This document shows positions 48,701-57,240 of a DNA stretch of 64,000 bases, in pieces; within the stretch, counting starts at the first letter, position 1; every line of letters begins with the position of its first letter. A program made the translations under genes and the position numbers. Origin of the DNA: Bowmanella pacifica (lineage in GTDB: Bacteria > Pseudomonadota > Gammaproteobacteria > Enterobacterales > Alteromonadaceae); the NCBI RefSeq assembly GCF_014645355.1, contig NZ_BMLS01000001.1, positions 1,178,001 to 1,242,000 on the forward strand, in the 5' to 3' direction. Below the pieces are notes generated by a model that ran no database searches, was not told the DNA's origin, and saw nothing but the letters and a program-made list of their open reading frames with translations.

Positions 48701-50348
48701 GCTTAAAATCATGAATGGGAAACAACTCCCCATTGTCGCGGTTCATGCCCCATAATGCCCCCGCCATACTAATAAGCAGGACATTCGGCTGACCAGGCAT
48801 ACTGCCAATAAAGCCAGCTGAGCGGGCTGCATCCAGTTGCGAAGACACTTCATCCAAACGTGTCAGACGGGCCGAATCGGGGACATAGTGGTAAAACCCT
48901 TCGCCGTTGGTAAACCAAATATCCCCCAGCTCATCCATAAAGCTTCCCCACAAATCCTTCATCAACAGCGGATTGGACAAATCCGGCGCTGATACACTTC
49001 GGGTCACAGGGTCAAAAATTTTCAAGCCATTGGGTAAGGCTAGCCACAAACGCCCTTGCGTGGCAGGGTAAATACCGAGAATGCTGTTTTCCCAGGAGTA
49101 TTCGTCATTTTCCGGCCAGATTGCCTCGATCTCTCCGCTATCATCCTGATAACGGCTCAACCCATGCTCGGTGCCAATCCAAAAATTGTTACCGCTGTCT
49201 GCTGCCAGTGTCCATACCAGATCATGATTCAACTGCTGACCATAACGGCTGCTGCGGTGTATGTTGCGAAAGGCCAACGAGGACACAGACCAGCGAAATG
49301 CACCGTCGCTATTAGTGCCCAACCATAAGTTGCCATGCTTGTCCTGCTCCAGCTCGCGGATATTGTCGTCAGATACTTCAAATCTACCGTCGGATAACTT
49401 GAGCCAACTGGTTAGCTCAGTACTTTTGGGATGGTATGAATACAGCCCTTTGTCCGTTCCCAGTAACATGGCGTCACCATAGAACTTAATTTGCCATATA
49501 TTTATTTTGGGAATTAACAGCTCGACCTGAAATTGCTTGGAAGTGGATAAGGCATTATCCACCGCAAACAGACCTTCCACCGTGCCAACCCACAAACGAT
49601 CATCTTCATCTAAATACAGTTGTTTTACATTGTTGCGTTCAACACTGATATTGTCGGGGTCTAACTCCAGACGAAGGGTTTGCTGCGTTTGATGATCAAC
49701 CCGGAACAAACCGTCGCTGGTGCCAACAAAAAGAAAGTCCTTATGCTGTAATAACACCCGGTTTAAATGCTGAGAGGCTTGCTGTGATTCGGTAAGCGAA
49801 AACACCAGGTGTTGCTGATGAGTCTGGCTGTCTACCCGCACCACCTCGGTAGTGAACGCTACCCACAAATAATCCTCGTCCTCACCATCCAGCAGGTATT
49901 CCACCGACTGGGATTGTTCAAGACCATAAGGAAAAGTGCGAGTTAATATCTGTTGGAAGTCGCCGGTATGAGGAACTAAGCGCAGCAGTCCTTCCTCAGC
50001 GGTCCCCACCCAAAGGTTGTCCTGCTTATCTTGCATCAGCCGGTAAACCGGGCTTTCGTCCAGCACGCCACCGGCTGGGCTAACCCGTCGTACACGATAA
50101 CCGTCGAAACGATTAAGACCATTCTCAGTGGCTAGCCAGACAAAGCCGTTTGTATCGATAAGTAAGTCGTTGACCGTTGTTTGTGACAATCCTTCCTCAA
50201 CCGACAACCGCTGCAACTTGGGTTTCTCTACCAATGGCACCGTCGCACTGCCAGCGGGCAAAGATAACAGGCAACATATAGAAATAATGACATTGATTAG
50301 AGAATTTCGGCTCAAGAGATTTAGCGACCACCAAGTAACAAAACACAT
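45789..50348 (-). CDS. Two-component-like propeller sensor with PAS, GGDEF and EAL domains
   Basis: A protein of about 1519 residues. After a signal peptide (ending LPAGSA) come two beta-propellers built of repeats such as NGFVWLATENGLNRFDGY and DNLWVGTAEEGLL (about 45-720). A Y_Y_Y domain (about 735-800), a membrane helix (about 806-826), two PAS segments (850-1075), GGDEF (GRLGGDEFLVII, with an RxxD I-site RVDD five residues before) and EAL (about 1260-1505) follow. The EAL motif reads ELL, with the metal-binding glutamate kept; DDFGTGYSSL is present. Both c-di-GMP synthesis and hydrolysis look possible. The periplasmic propeller is thought to sense polysaccharide-type ligands. ATG 50348 is chosen over TTG 50378. 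Confidence 0.93.
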   Translation of the reverse strand: MCFVTWWSLNLLSRNSLINVIISICCLLSLPAGSATVPLVEKPKLQRLSVEEGLSQTTVNDLLIDTNGFVWLATENGLNRFDGYRVRRVSPAGGVLDESPVYRLMQDKQDNLWVGTAEEGLLRLVPHTGDFQQILTRTFPYGLEQSQSVEYLLDGEDEDYLWVAFTTEVVRVDSQTHQQHLVFSLTESQQASQHLNRVLLQHKDFLFVGTSDGLFRVDHQTQQTLRLELDPDNISVERNNVKQLYLDEDDRLWVGTVEGLFAVDNALSTSKQFQVELLIPKINIWQIKFYGDAMLLGTDKGLYSYHPKSTELTSWLKLSDGRFEVSDDNIRELEQDKHGNLWLGTNSDGAFRWSVSSLAFRNIHRSSRYGQQLNHDLVWTLAADSGNNFWIGTEHGLSRYQDDSGEIEAIWPENDEYSWENSILGIYPATQGRLWLALPNGLKIFDPVTRSVSAPDLSNPLLMKDLWGSFMDELGDIWFTNGEGFYHYVPDSARLTRLDEVSSQLDAARSAGFIGSMPGQPNVLLISMAGALWGMNRDNGELFPIHDFKQPDTARYLTPNSVALDGAGILWVAYSGLGLIGVEADGFKPRYQYNANNKLASDAVYGLQLDSQGNLWMSSHAGLMVLNTDTQHIQNYTHQSGLSTMEFNAGAALKLTDGRLVYGSVKGITLFSPEHLQPTPSDTLKVMISELSLLNRTVAASGQIFNEHAVTLEPDDLGLQVGVTTLDYSNLAQTQYKFSLSGDTNIDYPPISDAEFFVPQFKPGHYVLSVQAVDPISGKLSPPAQLSIDVRSPPWASNYAYAFYALVLLIGSGVWFQFRSRQATQLFKAHQEVLESERRLQLALKGSDSGVWDWQADTDHMYQPRLVDELGYHQSAVVITPEHYFELIHVQERRLYEKEWMRFVQGELDGFDLAYRLRTDSGNWQWYRDMGRVVQREDGRITRVSGTFTNITESRASAEKVRLFGEAFRHTRDWVLILDEQQWPIAANQAICEALGIDPDKALPRQIESSFSTQQLLFFRRILSKMKVNERWRGEQDVLGADKKLHHLMVSIYAVSTDNSTDIGHFIMNMTDISEQKEAQQQLQRLANYDSLTGLPNRSLLLDRIRQAIAHGIRRSSQVAVFFIDLDKFKQVNDSLGHEAGDKLLLEVTQRLTQCLRVDDTVGRLGGDEFLVIIEDFHESDDLRHLATKIIERVEQPIQIGNNQVSVSASVGISLYPADSNTPAELMKAADIAMYHAKALGRNRYQFYSAQMNQQAQQRLLLENQLKAAFKKDEFINYYQPLVNIETGETVGLELLLRWQTSSGVRSPAEFIPVCEELGLIEAITWQALERGLADLSTWYESGKQPYLTVNLSAKHLEQGLSVADLLGLLVKYKLPVNALKLEITESALMEDYAKVQDCMDRLHEAGIRFALDDFGTGYSSLKYLKAFPIEKIKIDKSFVQDIGLDGNDEAIIKTTLLMAESLQMKCIAEGIETMQQLTFFREHGCYLLQGYLFSRPVPAQQVPMLLNTDWRESLAVNL

Positions 50349-50648
50349 CGAGTCTATCAGCTTAACACCTTGTAACAAATCAACTTTGCTCGGTTTATAT
50401 ACAAAAATGCCGGGTAACGGCCCGGATCAAGTGAGACTGGAACCATGAGCAAGCCTCACTCCACTATAAACTCGCAGCAAACTTCGCTGATAAGACCAGT
50501 ATTTTGCTGAGATTTGACGCTCTATCACTATAATGTGTTCAAATAGCGCAGTGATAGAGTGTTTTTTAATCACACCTTAATTATTACACTCGAATTTTTG
50601 CAAAAAATAGTTAAACATAGAGTTTTAGCCACAAATGGGCGCACATTC
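50349..50648 (+). promoter_or_regulatory. Leader of aroQ-accBC with a perfect inverted repeat and U-tract
   Basis: This 300-nt divergent gap contains a perfect 10-bp inverted repeat (50520-50529 and 50550-50559, CTCTATCACT/AGTGATAGAG) with a 20-nt loop, followed by TTTTTT at 50562-50567. Read as RNA it looks like an intrinsic terminator or attenuator. A TATAAT at 50529-50534 lies in the loop, so read as DNA it is also a plausible -10 flanked by operator half-sites; a -35 is not convincing. The part nearest 50349 should hold the promoter of the opposite GGDEF-EAL gene. Confidence 0.45.
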
Positions 50649-51092
50649 GTGAACTTTTTACTGATTAATGGTCCAAACCTGAACTTGCTAGGCAGACGGG
50701 AACCTCATATTTACGGCAGTCAACGCCTTGAGGACATAGTGTCTGAATTAAAAGAACAGGCAGATACAGCCGGTGTTCGTTTACAACATCTGCAATCTAA
50801 CGCCGAACATGAGCTGATTGATGCCATTCATCAAGCTATGGCGTCTGTGGACTTTATCATTATTAATCCGGGTGCGTTCACCCACACCAGTGTGGCACTT
50901 CGCGACGCCTTACTGGGGGTAAATATTCCTTTTATAGAAGTGCATTTATCTAATGTACATGCCCGCGAGCCATTCCGCCGTCATTCCTACCTGTCCGATG
51001 TGGCCAAAGGTGTGATCTGCGGATTTGGTGCCCAGGGATATGAATTTGCGTTACAGGCAGGCATTAAATACTGCCAGGAACATTCTGTATAA
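50649..51092 (+). CDS. aroQ: Type II 3-dehydroquinate dehydratase
   Basis: A 147-residue AroQ that dehydrates 3-dehydroquinate in the shikimate pathway. It has [20 protein letters not shown] with the catalytic arginine and tyrosine loop, [16 protein letters not shown] and the histidine-containing [17 protein letters not shown]. The start is taken as GTG at 50649 because it gives the family length; the frame is open upstream but has no better start. Its ribosome-binding site is weak. The order aroQ-accB-accC is conserved in gammaproteobacteria. Confidence 0.95.
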   Translation: MNFLLINGPNLNLLGRREPHIYGSQRLEDIVSELKEQADTAGVRLQHLQSNAEHELIDAIHQAMASVDFIIINPGAFTHTSVALRDALLGVNIPFIEVHLSNVHAREPFRRHSYLSDVAKGVICGFGAQGYEFALQAGIKYCQEHSV

Positions 51093-51120
51093 CCGCCTAC
51101 AAAACAAGAGAGACCTGACG

Positions 51121-51576
51121 ATGGATATTCGAAAAATAAAGAAACTAATTGAACTGGTTGAAGAGTCCGGTATCGCTGAACTGGAAATTACCGAAGGCGA
51201 AGAGTCCGTGCGTATTCATCGCGGTAGCTCGGCCATGGCAGCACCGGTACATTATAGTGCCCCGGTACACATGGCAGCACCAGCACCTGCTCCAGTGGCC
51301 GCCGCCCCAGCCGCAGCGCCAGCAGCCGAAGCAGAGCCAGCAGGTCATATCCTTCGCTCGCCAATGGTAGGCACTTTCTATCGTGCCTCTTCGCCAGGCG
51401 CCAAAAACTTCGTCGAAGTAGGTAGCCAGGTCAAAGTGGGCGATACCCTGTGTATCGTTGAAGCCATGAAGATGATGAACCAGATCGAAGCAGACAAAGC
51501 CGGTGTTATCAAACAAATCCTGGTAGACAACCAGGAACCGGTTGAATTTGATCAACCTCTGTTCGTCATTGAATAA
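51121..51576 (+). CDS. accB: Acetyl-CoA carboxylase biotin carboxyl carrier protein
   Basis: A 151-residue BCCP. The N-terminal helical part ([20 protein letters not shown]) is joined by an alanine/proline-rich linker ([20 protein letters not shown]) to the C-terminal biotinyl domain. The biotin-accepting lysine is in [13 protein letters not shown]. It carries carboxybiotin between AccC and the carboxyltransferase AccAD for fatty acid synthesis. ATG 51121 is standard; the frame also extends upstream. It is 28 nt after aroQ and 14 nt before accC. Confidence 0.97.
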   Translation: MDIRKIKKLIELVEESGIAELEITEGEESVRIHRGSSAMAAPVHYSAPVHMAAPAPAPVAAAPAAAPAAEAEPAGHILRSPMVGTFYRASSPGAKNFVEVGSQVKVGDTLCIVEAMKMMNQIEADKAGVIKQILVDNQEPVEFDQPLFVIE

Positions 51577-51590
51577 GCGGGCGCAAGCAG

Positions 51591-52940
51591 ATGCTGGATA
51601 AAGTACTGATAGCCAACCGGGGCGAAATTGCATTGCGCGTACTGCGCGCCTGCAAAGAACTCGGTATCAAAACCGTGGCGGTGCATTCCACCGCTGACCG
51701 TAACCTTAAACATGTGCTGCTGGCCGACGAGTCAATTTGTATCGGTAGCCCAGCCGCCACACAAAGTTACCTGAATATCCCGGCCATTATCGCCGCTGCG
51801 GAAGTGACAAACTCCATCGCTATTCACCCTGGCTATGGTTTTCTGTCTGAAAACGCTGACTTTGCCGAGCAAGTGGAAAAAAGTGGCTTTGTATTCATCG
51901 GTCCTAAAGCCGACACCATCCGTCTGATGGGCGACAAGGTCTCTGCCATTTCTGCCATGAAGAAAGCCGGCGTACCTTGTGTACCAGGTTCTGATGGCCC
52001 GGTGGGCGATGATGAAGCCAAGAACAAAGCCATTGCCAAGCGTATCGGCTACCCGATTATCGTTAAAGCCGCCGGTGGTGGTGGTGGTCGTGGTATGCGG
52101 GTAGTACGCAGCGAAGCCGAACTGCAATCCGCCATTGCCATGACAAAGAGCGAAGCGGGTGCCGCCTTCGGTAACGATATGGTGTACATGGAGAAGTTCC
52201 TGGAGAATCCTCGTCACGTGGAAATTCAGGTGCTAGCAGACGGGCAGGGCAATGCCATTCACTTAGGTGAACGTGATTGCTCCATGCAACGCCGTCACCA
52301 GAAAGTGGTAGAAGAAGCACCAGCACCAGGTATCACCGCTGAAATGCGTGAAAAGATTGGTGATCGCTGCCGCCGCGCTTGTATCGAAATTGGCTACCGC
52401 GGTGCAGGAACCTTCGAGTTCCTGTATGAAAACGGTGAGTTCTACTTTATTGAAATGAACACCCGTATTCAGGTGGAACACCCGGTATCAGAAATGATCA
52501 CCGGCGTTGATTTGATCAAAGAGCAATTGCGTATTGCTGCTGGCCAACCCTTAGCCATTGAGCAATCGCAAATTCAAATCCGTGGTCACGCCATTGAATG
52601 TCGGATTAACGCTGAGGACCCTGAACGTTTTATTCCGTCACCGGGTAAAATCGATATGTTCCACCCTCCAGGTGGCCTGGGCGTTCGCTGGGATTCACAT
52701 ATCTATGCCGGTTACAGCGTACCGCCGAACTACGATTCTATGATTGGCAAGCTAATCACTTATGGTGAGAACCGTGATGTGGCCATTGCTCGTATGCGTC
52801 ATGCGCTTAACGAACTGGTCATCGACGGCATCAAAACCAACGTGCCGCTGCAACAAAAGATCATGGCCGATGAAAACTTCAGAAACGGTGGTACCAATAT
52901 CCACTATCTGGAAAAGAAACTCGGTATGCAAAAAGGCTGA
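51591..52940 (+). CDS. accC: Acetyl-CoA carboxylase biotin carboxylase subunit
   Basis: A 449-residue biotin carboxylase that carboxylates the biotin of AccB with ATP and bicarbonate. It has the N-terminal [20 protein letters not shown], the ATP-grasp glycine loop [12 protein letters not shown], and the active-site [15 protein letters not shown]. Length is standard and every motif is intact. A UUCG-loop terminator follows, so accBC ends here. Confidence 0.98.
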   Translation: MLDKVLIANRGEIALRVLRACKELGIKTVAVHSTADRNLKHVLLADESICIGSPAATQSYLNIPAIIAAAEVTNSIAIHPGYGFLSENADFAEQVEKSGFVFIGPKADTIRLMGDKVSAISAMKKAGVPCVPGSDGPVGDDEAKNKAIAKRIGYPIIVKAAGGGGGRGMRVVRSEAELQSAIAMTKSEAGAAFGNDMVYMEKFLENPRHVEIQVLADGQGNAIHLGERDCSMQRRHQKVVEEAPAPGITAEMREKIGDRCRRACIEIGYRGAGTFEFLYENGEFYFIEMNTRIQVEHPVSEMITGVDLIKEQLRIAAGQPLAIEQSQIQIRGHAIECRINAEDPERFIPSPGKIDMFHPPGGLGVRWDSHIYAGYSVPPNYDSMIGKLITYGENRDVAIARMRHALNELVIDGIKTNVPLQQKIMADENFRNGGTNIHYLEKKLGMQKG

Positions 52941-52994
52941 TTATTCAGCCTATTGAGCCGACGCTATGGCGAGCATGGGTCGGCTTCTAATCTG

Positions 52995-53014
52995 GGCGCT
53001 TCGGCGCCTTTTTT
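52995..53014 (+). terminator. Terminator of aroQ-accBC
   Basis: GGCGC/GCGCC stem (52995-52999 with 53004-53008) closed by a TTCG tetraloop and followed by TTTTTT. It is a classical intrinsic terminator, 54 nt after the accC stop. Confidence 0.88.
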
Positions 53015-53044
53015 ATTGGCTGTCTCTGCCGCAAGCAGATAAAA

Positions 53045-54247
53045 TTGCTTTTTTCTCCTGACATTTCCCTCATGCTAGCTGCCACTTTCCTCGATCAGGA
53101 TCATTATCTGTGCGAATTTCGCCCTTTCTGGCAGTTTGTTCCTTTTGCCGAAGCAGATTATCCGTGGCGACAAAGCCACCCAAGGCTTGCGCAGTGGCTC
53201 GATGGGTTGAGTGACCATCAAGTCGCTATCTGGCAGGATGACCCCGAACAGGCGCATGCAGCCTGTGCAGTATATTTGCCGCAGTTAAAACACCCACTCG
53301 CCATAGCCAAACATTATCAGCAGACAGCTGCACCTTTTTGGCTGAAAAACGCGATTAAAGGTAGAAAATGGCAGCAAATCAGCGCGTTTTCCGCGCTCAT
53401 CTCGCCGTTACCAACGTCTATTCTGGAGTGGTGCGCCGGTAAGGGACATTTAGGCCGACTATTGGCCTGGCAAGCCAACCATGAAGTGACATCACTGGAA
53501 TGGCAAGCCGAACTGTGCCAGCAAGGACAACAAAGTGCTGACAAACTAGGCCTGTCCCAGCAATTTTTCTGTACTGATGTGCTAAAACAAGCGACCGCAG
53601 ATTACCTGCAGCAAGAACAACAAGTTGTGGCATTGCATGCATGTGGGCAACTACATATCAATATGCTTCAGGATGCGGTGGCAAGCAGGGTGCAAAGTAT
53701 AAGGCTGTGCCCCTGCTGTTATCAGCTGATTGCCCAGGCTGAATACCAGCCCATGAGCCGACAGGCAGCACAGAGTGCTTTGCGGTTAAGTCGCCAGGAT
53801 CTTCGCCTGGCAGTGCAGGAAACCGTGACCGCCCACCAACGAGAGCGAGACAAGCGCCAGACCGAAAAACGCTACAGGCAAATGTTCGATATCTGGCAGC
53901 GTAGCCATAGTGGTAAAGATGAATACCTGGCCGTACCTTCGGCGCCGGACAGTCTATTTCGTCAGCCACCGCTGTTTTTTTGTCAATGGGCCGCGGAGCA
54001 AAAAGGCTTGCAGTTCAACGCAGAACATCAACTGGATGCCTTGCAACAGGCCGCCGAGCAGAGAGTTCGCAGGCTGGAACGTATGGAGTTAATACAACAT
54101 CTATTCAGGCGAACGCTAGAGCACTGGCTGGTATTGGATCGAGCGCTGTATATGGAAGAACAAGGCTATAACGTCACCCTGGTAGAGTTCTGTGACCGGG
54201 AAGTGACCCCAAGAAACCTGGCTATTCTGGCTGATCTACAGCCCTAA
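53045..54247 (+). CDS. Methyltransf_32-like SAM-dependent methyltransferase
   Basis: A protein of about 400 residues with a central methyltransferase fold. Motif I is LEWCAGKGHLGRLLAWQ, and the downstream VVALHACGQLHINML and RLCPCCYQLIA segments with their cysteines fit the Methyltransf_32 (PF13679) group, whose members modify RNA or proteins. N- and C-terminal extensions are unassigned. The start is uncertain: TTG at 53045 is the longest option, and ATG at 53072 is also possible; neither has a clear ribosome-binding site. It runs 26 nt into the convergent periplasmic-binding-protein gene. The substrate is unknown. Confidence 0.82.
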   Translation: MLFSPDISLMLAATFLDQDHYLCEFRPFWQFVPFAEADYPWRQSHPRLAQWLDGLSDHQVAIWQDDPEQAHAACAVYLPQLKHPLAIAKHYQQTAAPFWLKNAIKGRKWQQISAFSALISPLPTSILEWCAGKGHLGRLLAWQANHEVTSLEWQAELCQQGQQSADKLGLSQQFFCTDVLKQATADYLQQEQQVVALHACGQLHINMLQDAVASRVQSIRLCPCCYQLIAQAEYQPMSRQAAQSALRLSRQDLRLAVQETVTAHQRERDKRQTEKRYRQMFDIWQRSHSGKDEYLAVPSAPDSLFRQPPLFFCQWAAEQKGLQFNAEHQLDALQQAAEQRVRRLERMELIQHLFRRTLEHWLVLDRALYMEEQGYNVTLVEFCDREVTPRNLAILADLQP

Positions 54248-54977
54248 TCGGCTGAGGCTGCCAAATATCATATCGGTTCAGCAGTGTGCGGTATTTATCC
54301 GAACGTCGATACTCGGCCAGGGCTTTGTCAAAGTCACGCAATAAGGCTTTATCCTTGAATCCCACCCGATAATCTGTGGCAGGAAACAACCAATGAACGT
54401 CCACTAGCGACAGAGCATCTTCACTGATGCTACGGGCAACATGCCGGAAGATATTAATATCCATCACAACGATATCAACTCGTCCTTCCATTAACATCTT
54501 TACCTGCTTTGTTTGATCCGGTAACTCGGTATACAACTTACTGGCCGCTGCATGGGCGGCAAATTCTTCGCCCAACACTATGGCAGCATTCTGAAAGGCA
54601 ACCACACTGTAGCCCTGCATATCTGCCACCCGCTCTAAATGCACCCTTCCAACCTTAAGGCTAATAGCAGCATTGCGATAAGTAACATAAACCGCGCTGA
54701 GCTGTTCTTTAGCGACCGGCAAACGCTCGGTCATATTCAACACTAAATCAACCTGACCATGATTTAGCATCCCGGCCGAGCGACCAAAGGGCACATAGAC
54801 CGGATTGACCTTGTGACCCAAATCCTTCAACACGGCGCGAATTAAATCCAGTTCAAAACCCTTATCCTGGTCGGCAATAACATAGGGAGGCTTGGTCCAG
54901 CCCACGGCCATCATGAGTGACTTACCCTGAGCGGTAAAACTCCACAACAAGCACCCCAGAATGACTATCTCTCGCAT
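54222..54977 (-). CDS. Periplasmic substrate-binding (SBP_bac_3/PAAT-like) protein
   Basis: A 251-residue protein with a signal peptide ([17 protein letters not shown]). The fold is that of extracellular solute-binding family 3, with [20 protein letters not shown] at the ligand-binding N-terminal lobe and a C-terminal [21 protein letters not shown]. No ABC permease or ATPase lies nearby, as is common for the many orphan family-3 proteins in Alteromonadales. The ligand is unknown. ATG 54977 gives a clean signal peptide; the frame extends to 55004. Its 3' end overlaps the convergent methyltransferase gene by 26 nt. Confidence 0.85.
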   Translation of the reverse strand: MREIVILGCLLWSFTAQGKSLMMAVGWTKPPYVIADQDKGFELDLIRAVLKDLGHKVNPVYVPFGRSAGMLNHGQVDLVLNMTERLPVAKEQLSAVYVTYRNAAISLKVGRVHLERVADMQGYSVVAFQNAAIVLGEEFAAHAAASKLYTELPDQTKQVKMLMEGRVDIVVMDINIFRHVARSISEDALSLVDVHWLFPATDYRVGFKDKALLRDFDKALAEYRRSDKYRTLLNRYDIWQPQPIRAVDQPE

Positions 54978-55112
54978 GCAAATCACGCCTATCGATGTTT
55001 TCACTTCAACAGGTTAAGACAGGATCCTTTGGCGATCCAGCTTCCTCCATTTATACTTCTGCACACTTTGCAACTGACGCCTCCTTCCGCGTCCCCGAAT
55101 GTCGAGAGCACC

Positions 55113-55988
55113 ATGGCCTGGATCCAACTTCGCATTAATACTCCCCCCCAAGCAGCCGAAGCACTGGGGGAACGCTTGTCTGACTGGGGGGCTCAGGCGG
55201 TCACTTTTGTGGATGCCAAAGACACACCTTGGTATGAGCCTAAACCCGGCGAAGTGCAGTTATGGCCGGACACGCAGGTAGTGGGTCTGTTTGATGCCGA
55301 AGATGACCTCACCCCTTTGCTGCTGGAATTGAAAAGCCAACTTCCACCTGATGCGCTGATAAAACTTGACCCGCTGGAGGACAAGGATTGGGAGCGGGAA
55401 TGGATGGACAACTTTCATCCTATGCAGTTTGGCACCCGCTTATGGATTTGCCCAAGCTGGCGCGAGGTACCGGATGCCAATGCCGTCAATGTTATGCTGG
55501 ATCCCGGCTTAGCTTTCGGCACCGGGACACACCCCACCACGGCATTATGTTTACGCTGGCTTGATGGCTTACCTCTGAGCGAGAGCCTGGTGGTAGATTT
55601 TGGTTGTGGCTCCGGCATTTTGGGTATCGCCGCGCTGAAACTGGGTGCCAAGCGCGTTGTAGGTATTGATATTGATCCCCAGGCTATTCAGGCCAGCCAG
55701 GACAATGCTAATCGCAATCAGGTAGGTGAACAGATTGAGCTATACCTGCCACAAAACCAGCCGGCACTTAAAGCAGATGTGGTGGTAGCCAATATTCTTG
55801 CTGGTCCGCTGCGTGAATTGCGTGAAGTCATCACAGCTTACTGCCGTCCGGGCGGTAAATTGGCCTTGTCAGGGATCCTCAAAGAACAAGCCGAAGATAT
55901 TCGTCAGCTTTACAGTGAGGATTTTGATATGGATGACATAGCCATCGAGGGGGACTGGGCCAGAGTCAGCGGAACTCGCCACCCCTAG
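55113..55988 (+). CDS. prmA: Ribosomal protein L11 methyltransferase PrmA
   Basis: A 291-residue methyltransferase with the N-terminal L11-recognition domain ([20 protein letters not shown]) and the C-terminal SAM domain. Motif I is [20 protein letters not shown], preceded by [15 protein letters not shown] and followed by [13 protein letters not shown], both typical of PrmA. It trimethylates ribosomal protein L11. ATG 55113 is chosen by family alignment; the frame extends upstream to 55029. prmA lies directly upstream of dusB-fis, the classical arrangement. Confidence 0.97.
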   Translation: MAWIQLRINTPPQAAEALGERLSDWGAQAVTFVDAKDTPWYEPKPGEVQLWPDTQVVGLFDAEDDLTPLLLELKSQLPPDALIKLDPLEDKDWEREWMDNFHPMQFGTRLWICPSWREVPDANAVNVMLDPGLAFGTGTHPTTALCLRWLDGLPLSESLVVDFGCGSGILGIAALKLGAKRVVGIDIDPQAIQASQDNANRNQVGEQIELYLPQNQPALKADVVVANILAGPLRELREVITAYCRPGGKLALSGILKEQAEDIRQLYSEDFDMDDIAIEGDWARVSGTRHP

Positions 55989-55991
55989 TCC

Positions 55992-56006
55992 GCACCAATT
56001 TGGTGC
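55992..56006. promoter_or_regulatory. NtrC-like palindrome upstream of dusB-fis
   Basis: The palindrome GCACCA-N3-TGGTGC (followed by A) matches the NtrC/NRI box GCACCA-N3-TGGTGC found at glnA. It lies 11 bp after the prmA stop and about 210 bp upstream of dusB. No sigma-54 -24/-12 element was found between it and dusB, so its function is open. Confidence 0.35.
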
Positions 56007-56035
56007 AAATCGAACAGAACGCGTTCAGCCTGACA

Positions 56036-56053
56036 GGGCGCTCGCCAGCGCCC
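56036..56053 (+). terminator. Hairpin after prmA, possible weak terminator
   Basis: A perfect seven-base-pair stem (56036-56042 with 56047-56053, GGGCGCT/AGCGCCC) with a 4-nt loop in the prmA-dusB gap. No U-tract follows (GTCCTG), so it may be a mRNA 3' stability element rather than a terminator. Confidence 0.35.
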
Positions 56054-56140
56054 GTCCTGCTTGATACGTGCCGCATAACAGGTTTTTGCCTGTCAAGTCA
56101 CAAATGGCAAAAAAACTGACATTTTGTTTAATTTCTAGCC

Positions 56141-56177
56141 TTTTCATCATGACAAAAAAACCGTAAACTTAGCGCCC
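56141..56177 (+). promoter_or_regulatory. Candidate dusB-fis promoter with GC-rich discriminator
   Basis: TTTTCA (56141-56146), a 17-nt spacer and TAAACT (56164-56169) are followed by TAGCGCCC. The GC-rich discriminator after the -10 is the feature that makes growth-rate and ppGpp control of fis and rRNA promoters possible. The -35 and -10 are imperfect. Confidence 0.5.
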
Positions 56178-56214
56178 TTTTGGACAGGGTGGATATTTTT
56201 TGCACAGCGGTGTT

Positions 56215-57219
56215 ATGCAGATTGGTCCTTACAAACTAGAGAATAATCTGATCCTGGCGCCTATGGCTGGTGTAACCGACCGTCCTTTCCGGCAATTGTG
56301 CAAACGCATGGGAGCTGGTTTGGTGGTGTCAGAAATGCTGTTATCCAACCCCGATGTATGGAAGTCAGACAAGTCCAAGCACCGGATGAACCATGAAGGG
56401 GAGTCAGGTGTCAGGTCAGTACAGATTGCAGGTGCTGACCCAGAGTTGATGGCGGCTACGGCAATCCATAACGTCGAAACCGGTGCCCAGATCATTGATA
56501 TCAATATGGGGTGTCCGGCCAAAAAGGTAAATAAAAAAATGGCGGGGTCAGCCCTGCTCCAATATCCGGATCTGGTTAGGGATATCGTTCGCGCAGTTGT
56601 AAATGCGGTCGATGTGCCAGTGACGTTGAAAATCCGTACCGGATGGGACACGGATAACCGTAATGGAGTAGAGATCGCCAAAATCGCCGCAGGCGAAGGT
56701 ATTCAGTCTCTCGCAGTACATGGCAGGACCAGAGCCTGTATGTACAAAGGAGAGGCCGAATACGACACCATAAGGGCAATCAAGCAGGCAGTGTCTATTC
56801 CCGTGGTAGCAAACGGGGATATCACCAGCCCGGAAAAAGCCAGCCAGGTGCTGACAATGACCGGTGCAGATGCCGTGATGATTGGTCGGGGAGCCCAGGG
56901 ACGTCCCTGGATCTTCAGAGAAATTGCGCATTATCTGAAAACAGGTGAGCTGTTAGCACCACCTCCGTTAGCTGAAGTCAGGCAGGTAATGCTCGAACAT
57001 GTCAGCAACGTACACCAGTTTTATGGTGAGTTTTCAGGCGCGCGTATCGCCCGCAAGCATGTGGGATGGTATCTGGCGGAACATGACCTGGATCGTCGGT
57101 TTCGTAGTAACTTTAATGCCATTGAAGAAGCGTCAGCGCAACTTGAAGCATTAAATCAGTATTTTGAACAGTTGATGGAATCGGAGTCTACCTCCGTTTC
57201 TGTCGCCGAGTATCATTAA
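56215..57219 (+). CDS. dusB: tRNA-dihydrouridine synthase B
   Basis: A 334-residue flavoprotein that reduces uridine to dihydrouridine in tRNA. It has the N-terminal LAPMAGVTDRPFRQL, and the catalytic cysteine in NMGCPAKKVNKKMAGSALL. The FMN-phosphate-binding VNGD-like element appears as PVVANGDITSPEKA, with MIGRGAQGRPW near it. ATG 56215 gives the standard length. It is the first gene of dusB-fis, with 21 nt to fis, the usual gammaproteobacterial operon. Confidence 0.97.
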   Translation: MQIGPYKLENNLILAPMAGVTDRPFRQLCKRMGAGLVVSEMLLSNPDVWKSDKSKHRMNHEGESGVRSVQIAGADPELMAATAIHNVETGAQIIDINMGCPAKKVNKKMAGSALLQYPDLVRDIVRAVVNAVDVPVTLKIRTGWDTDNRNGVEIAKIAAGEGIQSLAVHGRTRACMYKGEAEYDTIRAIKQAVSIPVVANGDITSPEKASQVLTMTGADAVMIGRGAQGRPWIFREIAHYLKTGELLAPPPLAEVRQVMLEHVSNVHQFYGEFSGARIARKHVGWYLAEHDLDRRFRSNFNAIEEASAQLEALNQYFEQLMESESTSVSVAEYH

Positions 57220-57240
57220 CCTAAGAGCAAAGATAGTATT

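Noticed and set aside
50520-50559. Resemblance of the CTATCACT/AGTGATAG repeat to a tet operator
   Set aside because: The half-sites resemble tetO but are separated by 20 nt instead of directly adjoining, and no tetR-tetA gene is nearby.
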